This document shows positions 60,241-64,000 of a DNA stretch of 64,000 nucleotides, in pieces (positions within the stretch are counted from its first letter, which is position 1; each line of letters starts with the position of its first letter). Under the pieces are notes generated by a model. That model did not search any database. It saw only the letters and a list, made by a program, of their open reading frames with translations, and had not been told where the DNA came from. The position numbers were made by a program, and so were the translations under genes. This stretch comes from Amanita rubescens (Eukaryota; Basidiomycota; Agaricomycetes; Agaricales; Amanitaceae): NCBI GenBank assembly GCA_015039365.1, contig WION01000211.1:1-64000 (forward strand). Reading direction: 5' to 3'.

Positions 60241-62889
60241 TCAGAGTTTGGCTTCGTCATCAAAGTCTCCCGGGTATTTATCATCGTCAGGGCGCTGTGT
60301 TGTGCCACCTTGGGGTCCATGGTAATGACGATGAGCACCCAGGATGTACCAGATGCTAATTATATATCATAATCAGTGCAAACTGTGGACATCACTGAAT
60401 CGACATACAAGGCGAGTATAACCACTCCCAGGGTAATGACCTATGACCAAACTGAGCAACGTTATTCACCCGAAGAGACGAGAGCGACTCTTACGGATGC
60501 GTAATTCATATTTTGTGCTGTCACGGGCTTGATGGTAGGGATCGAAAAAATAACAGTGACGAAAAGAGTCCAAAAGATACACGTCATATTGCACAGCCGA
60601 CCGAGAATGCCGTCGCCCATGTAAAATGGGCCAGGTTTGAACATTACCTCCGGATGATCCTTATACACTCGTCTCAAGGCAATTGGGATAATGTAACTCA
60701 AGTCGAGAGCCATTGCCGTCAGTGAAAATATAGCGTTGGCTGCTATAGGACTAGCAAGATCCAACAAACCAGGCAAAACGCTGACGAATGTAGCAAGCCA
60801 TACGGCGCGCACTGGCGTCTTTGTCTTCTCTGATATCCCGCTAAAGAAACCATCGTCAGGGAACGCTAGAATGTTCCGTCATCATATTATAGGATAGTAA
60901 GTAATGCCGGAATTACCGCGATCACGACTCAGAGCATAGATCATCCTTGAAACTGCCTGCAGAGCAGTCTGAACAACGAAAAACGCCGTAGCACAGACGA
61001 GTGCCTTGGCAGAATCTAAGTCGCGTGTCTGATTGAACAATCGGTGTATGCTTACCCAGAGGGTCAGCGCGCCGGCTTTACCCATACGAAGATACATAAT
61101 CTGAACTTGTTCATCAAATATTTTGTATCCAAGATCCGGTCATCTTACCTGAAGTACAGCTGAGCCAGACAGACCAGGCAGATTTTCTCTGCAAGATATT
61201 AGATCATTTTAGTTGCGAGAAGTTGACACTCACAATGGCCCAGAACATAGGATGAGCACAATGTTTAGCAGCCATCCAATCAGACCGGTGCCGACAACTG
61301 CGTTTCGTTTACCATTTAGACATTCAGGAACAATTCATTTCTCTTACTAACCAGCCATGAAGATAGCTGAAGGTGCTAAGATAACGGCGCATCAGCGACT
61401 GATACGACCAAAGTAGGGCCAGTATTACCTGCATACGCAGCCCGTTTGACCTCTTCACTACGCAGTTATAAGTTCTTGCTTATAGCTTGCAGCGTGGAAC
61501 AAGATACTTACGATATGTGAGCAGTCGCATCATAGTCCTATGAGACAATTCACGTGTGCTCTGAATCATAATTATAGATTACCTACTGTCATCTGATGGT
61601 TACGGTTAGCCCAGGGGTTCAATTTGACTCTGAACAAGACGCACCGTCCATTGGACAGAGAGTAGACCAAATAAAAAAGCTAGGCCTGAGTTCCAGCCCC
61701 CAGTCTGGTTAACCAGACCAGCAGAACCAAATACGTACTCAGGAGGATGCATTTCGTTACGGGGAGTGGTGGCAAGGAGGACAATGATGATAACTGATGC
61801 AGGATTTGTAGTCTAATCAACGACTAAAGACGAATAACGCACGAATTGTTGTTCCTATATTTACAAAGACAAACCACTGGGTGATTCGCGCAAGTTGTTT
61901 CGTTGCAAGAGAATTCTGAGGTTATATCAGACATCCTCAAGCAGGGAATAATGGAGAAAAGTACCAATAATCCATGAACAACAAGCAAAGCAACGAAGAG
62001 CCCGACAATTTTCCCCTGTGTGATCTGAACGTGACCGTCCTGGCCAGATCAAAGAGAACTTAGCGTCCTTTAGCGGTGATCTCGGCATTCAACGCGTACC
62101 TTGCCAATGGAAATAGCTGCCCAAATCATAGCCGAAAGGCCAAACTCGGTCGACGAAACTCCAGCAATTTGACCTAGAAATCAATCTTCAGCTGTCACTT
62201 TGACAGAACAATGTTTTGATTCTGACCGAGGACGTTTAACCACCCGACAAGCCAACCAACCTAAAACAACACCCGTCGTCACATCCACGGGCCCCATGAC
62301 TAGATCGCTTTAGCCGACTTACTTTGGCACGATGCTTTTTAGGTGTCAGATGAGCGGATGCGGTGTATCTAGCCAGAACGGCGCATTCAGTCAACGACAC
62401 AGTCAGTAAGAAAAGGGTACTCACAGGCCGCCGCATGTTGGATAAGCACTAACGATCTCCGCAATACTAGATCCAAGCGTGAAGCACATACACGCTCCCA
62501 GAATCCAGCACCATACGACCTATCAAGAAAAAGTTGGATGCTTCATAAAAACTTCAGCAGGAAACACACCGAAGACGGTCCGCCGAGCGTCAAAGGAGTG
62601 TTGAATGTCGTCGAAATGCTGGAGCACACTCCCTACCGAATTACGCACCATCAGTATAATCATTGCGGTAGGGAATAAAGTCATACCATTATACTGAAAG
62701 CGAAACTGATCTAAAGCACAGATTTGAGTAACTCATGCTCTTGATGAAGATTGAGTAGCGCACCGTAGACAGATTCGTAAACTCTCGTTTAAACGAAGGC
62801 TTATACCCCAGTGCGACGAGTTCCCGATCCTCCTCGTCAGGGGACGAAGAGTCGAAGGATGCTGGGCGTTTCTTCTCCAATGTTGACAT
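60241..62889 (-). CDS. GABA/choline-type amino-acid permease (APC superfamily)
   Basis: Plasma-membrane amino-acid/GABA transporter of the fungal UGA4/BAT1-like APC family. The likely start is 62889 (MSTLEKKRPASFDSSS), giving a cytosolic N-terminus with the typical DRELVALGYKPSFKREFTNL. Then SFAFSIM|GVCSSISTTFNTPLTLGGPSS spans an intron near 62690. Further family blocks: LGACMCFTLGSSIAEI (about 62480), GWLVGWLNVLG (about 62240), SSTEFGLSAMIWAAISIG (about 62130), YALSRD (about 60940), ANAIFSLTAMALDLSYIIPIALR (about 60720) and the tail WYILGAHRHYHGPQGG to EAKL at 60241. It has many (about 15) short introns and about 12 TM helices. Substrate not assignable from sequence alone. Confidence 0.85.
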
Positions 62890-63682
62890 TTTCGTCAAAT
62901 GGCTCGCGTTGCGGAAAGATTGAAAAAGCGTAGCAAGGATATCTGTATTCACGCCAGACGAGACTCGTGGCGGTAAGGTGGAAGAGGCGAAAAAAGATAT
63001 GGAGCATGCGACTCTCCAACAGAAAAAACTTAAATTAGCGCTTGATAGTGCCGAAAGATACCACGCGATCCACGCGTAGATAGCACGTACAATGATCCCC
63101 GATTAGCCTTTCCCTTTCATTTATTCTTGACTCCCTTTTGAGAGCGTGCAAGTGCCCTGTCATGAGATGTTGCGGCACGTCGTAGTAGTATATGTAACAT
63201 GTATCCAACGTCCGGGGATCTTCCGTTCAATCGGCTTTGGTATGAAACTGTGGTGTTTTAGCACAACACATGGATCCTGTCGATGATGACAGGCAGAGGG
63301 CAACATGGCAGCGACATTTTGGCATCGTAGATCAATGATCGAATGACCAACTTCAATTGTTTCGGCCGCAAGTGGAAGTTCATCGCGTGACATTGCCATT
63401 CCTCCTGCCTCTCCAAGTGACGGAAGAAAAGTAAATAGTTGGACGTATAATGAGGATAACAGTTGGGAGCGAGCCTATGCAGCTGCGAGCATCAACTTAA
63501 AGTTCCTCCAAATAAGTACATTTTGTCCGATACGGTCCATTAGCAACAGACTTGCCCCGGGCTAATACCATCCAGTACAACCCATGATCCATCCTTCCAC
63601 CTATCCTCTGGGCACTGAGATTGCCGGTGTCGCACACGTAGACAAAAATCTTGGCAAAAAAAGACAGCGCAAAACAACGATT
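62890..63682 (+). other. Intergenic region between permease and RPB7
   Basis: It contains the presumed promoter of the minus-strand permease. No gene is supported. Confidence 0.4.
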
Positions 63683-63980
63683 CTATTCAATGACTCCAAG
63701 ATGGTCTTCTTTGATAGTACCAATTGCGAACTAATAGACAGAAAAAAATTGTTAGGATGGATGAAGTGAAGAGAGGCCAACGAGGACATACAATTTCCGT
63801 GGCGTCAACCCGGGTACCGACGATCTTTAGTCGTACCTTGGTATTTTTCTCGATGATCTACGACGGGAAAGGTTATCGGGTGGTGAGCCCGACCGGACAT
63901 GTGAGAATACTCACCTGTTCATCGGATGCAAAGGACGGTGGATTGGAATTTGGGTCGAACCGCATGTCAGGATGGATGAG
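63683..63980 (-). CDS. RPB7: RNA polymerase II subunit Rpb7, 3' exons (partial)
   Basis: The last three exons are visible: 63980-63915 (LIHPDMRFDPNSNPPSFASDEQ region), 63857-63792 (IIEKNTKVRLKIVGTRVDATEI) and 63730-63683 (FAIGTIKEDHLGVIE, stop). The FDPNSNPP, RLKIVGTRVD and AIG.IKEDHLG blocks are the C-terminal OB-fold end of Rpb7, which with Rpb4 forms the Pol II stalk. Introns are 63858-63914 and 63731-63791 with proper GT/AG. The upstream exons lie beyond the right edge (position 64000). Confidence 0.92.
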
Positions 63981-64000
63981 CTTTATTCAACAAGTCAGAT

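Overview
The window looks like nuclear DNA of a mushroom-forming basidiomycete (Agaricomycetes). The genes carry many short (about 45-70 bp) GT-AG introns. The protein families are typical of that class: NACHT-WD40 receptors, Crinkler/RHS-type NTPase-nucleases, a signal-peptide plus single-TM serine-rich protein, and Ty3/gypsy elements. No rRNA, tRNA or CRISPR was recognised.

Layout, 1-16.6 kb: a NACHT-WD40 receptor gene on the minus strand, running off the left edge (1-4607); the ER Hsp70 LHS1/GRP170 with an HDEL tail (5040-8037); a Munc13-like C2/MHD gene that starts only about 75 bp later (8112-13020); a decayed fragment of a Crinkler/RHS-type nuclease (13223-13876); a four-TM DUF7598-like protein (14381-15425); and a small secreted protein (15975-16612).

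18-33 kb is an accessory, visibly AT-richer block (outside the retroelements). It holds a six-exon gene with a MEAK motif (18364-19621) and an F-box gene (33107 down to 20387) broken twice. One break is a 282-bp fold-back element. The other is an 11.1-kb Ty3/gypsy retrotransposon with 487-bp LTRs that differ at one base by eye. That element encodes Gag-Pro, then Pol in the -1 frame across a GGGTTTT site. Between pol and the 3' LTR it carries an antisense, intron-containing gene for a Zn2Cys6-like coiled-coil protein. A second, gag-only LTR element (29130-31721) is inserted in that antisense gene. In all three insertions, removing the insert plus one target-site copy restores the reading frame of the host gene.

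33.7-45.2 kb: a long coiled-coil protein (33744-37719), a signal-peptide/TM serine-rich protein (minus, 39203-40337, seven exons) and a conserved basidiomycete protein (44393-45178). 45.2-55.2 kb is gene-poor with degraded fragments. Then come a lysine 2,3-aminomutase pseudogene (minus, 55222-55717), a full Crinkler/RHS-type P-loop NTPase plus PD-(D/E)XK-like nuclease gene (about 55954-58741), a GABA/amino-acid permease (minus, 60241-62889) and the 3' end of RPB7 (minus, 63683-63980).

Caution: single-base indels interrupt conserved frames in several unrelated genes, including the housekeeping gene LHS1. Some apparent pseudogenization may therefore be sequence error.
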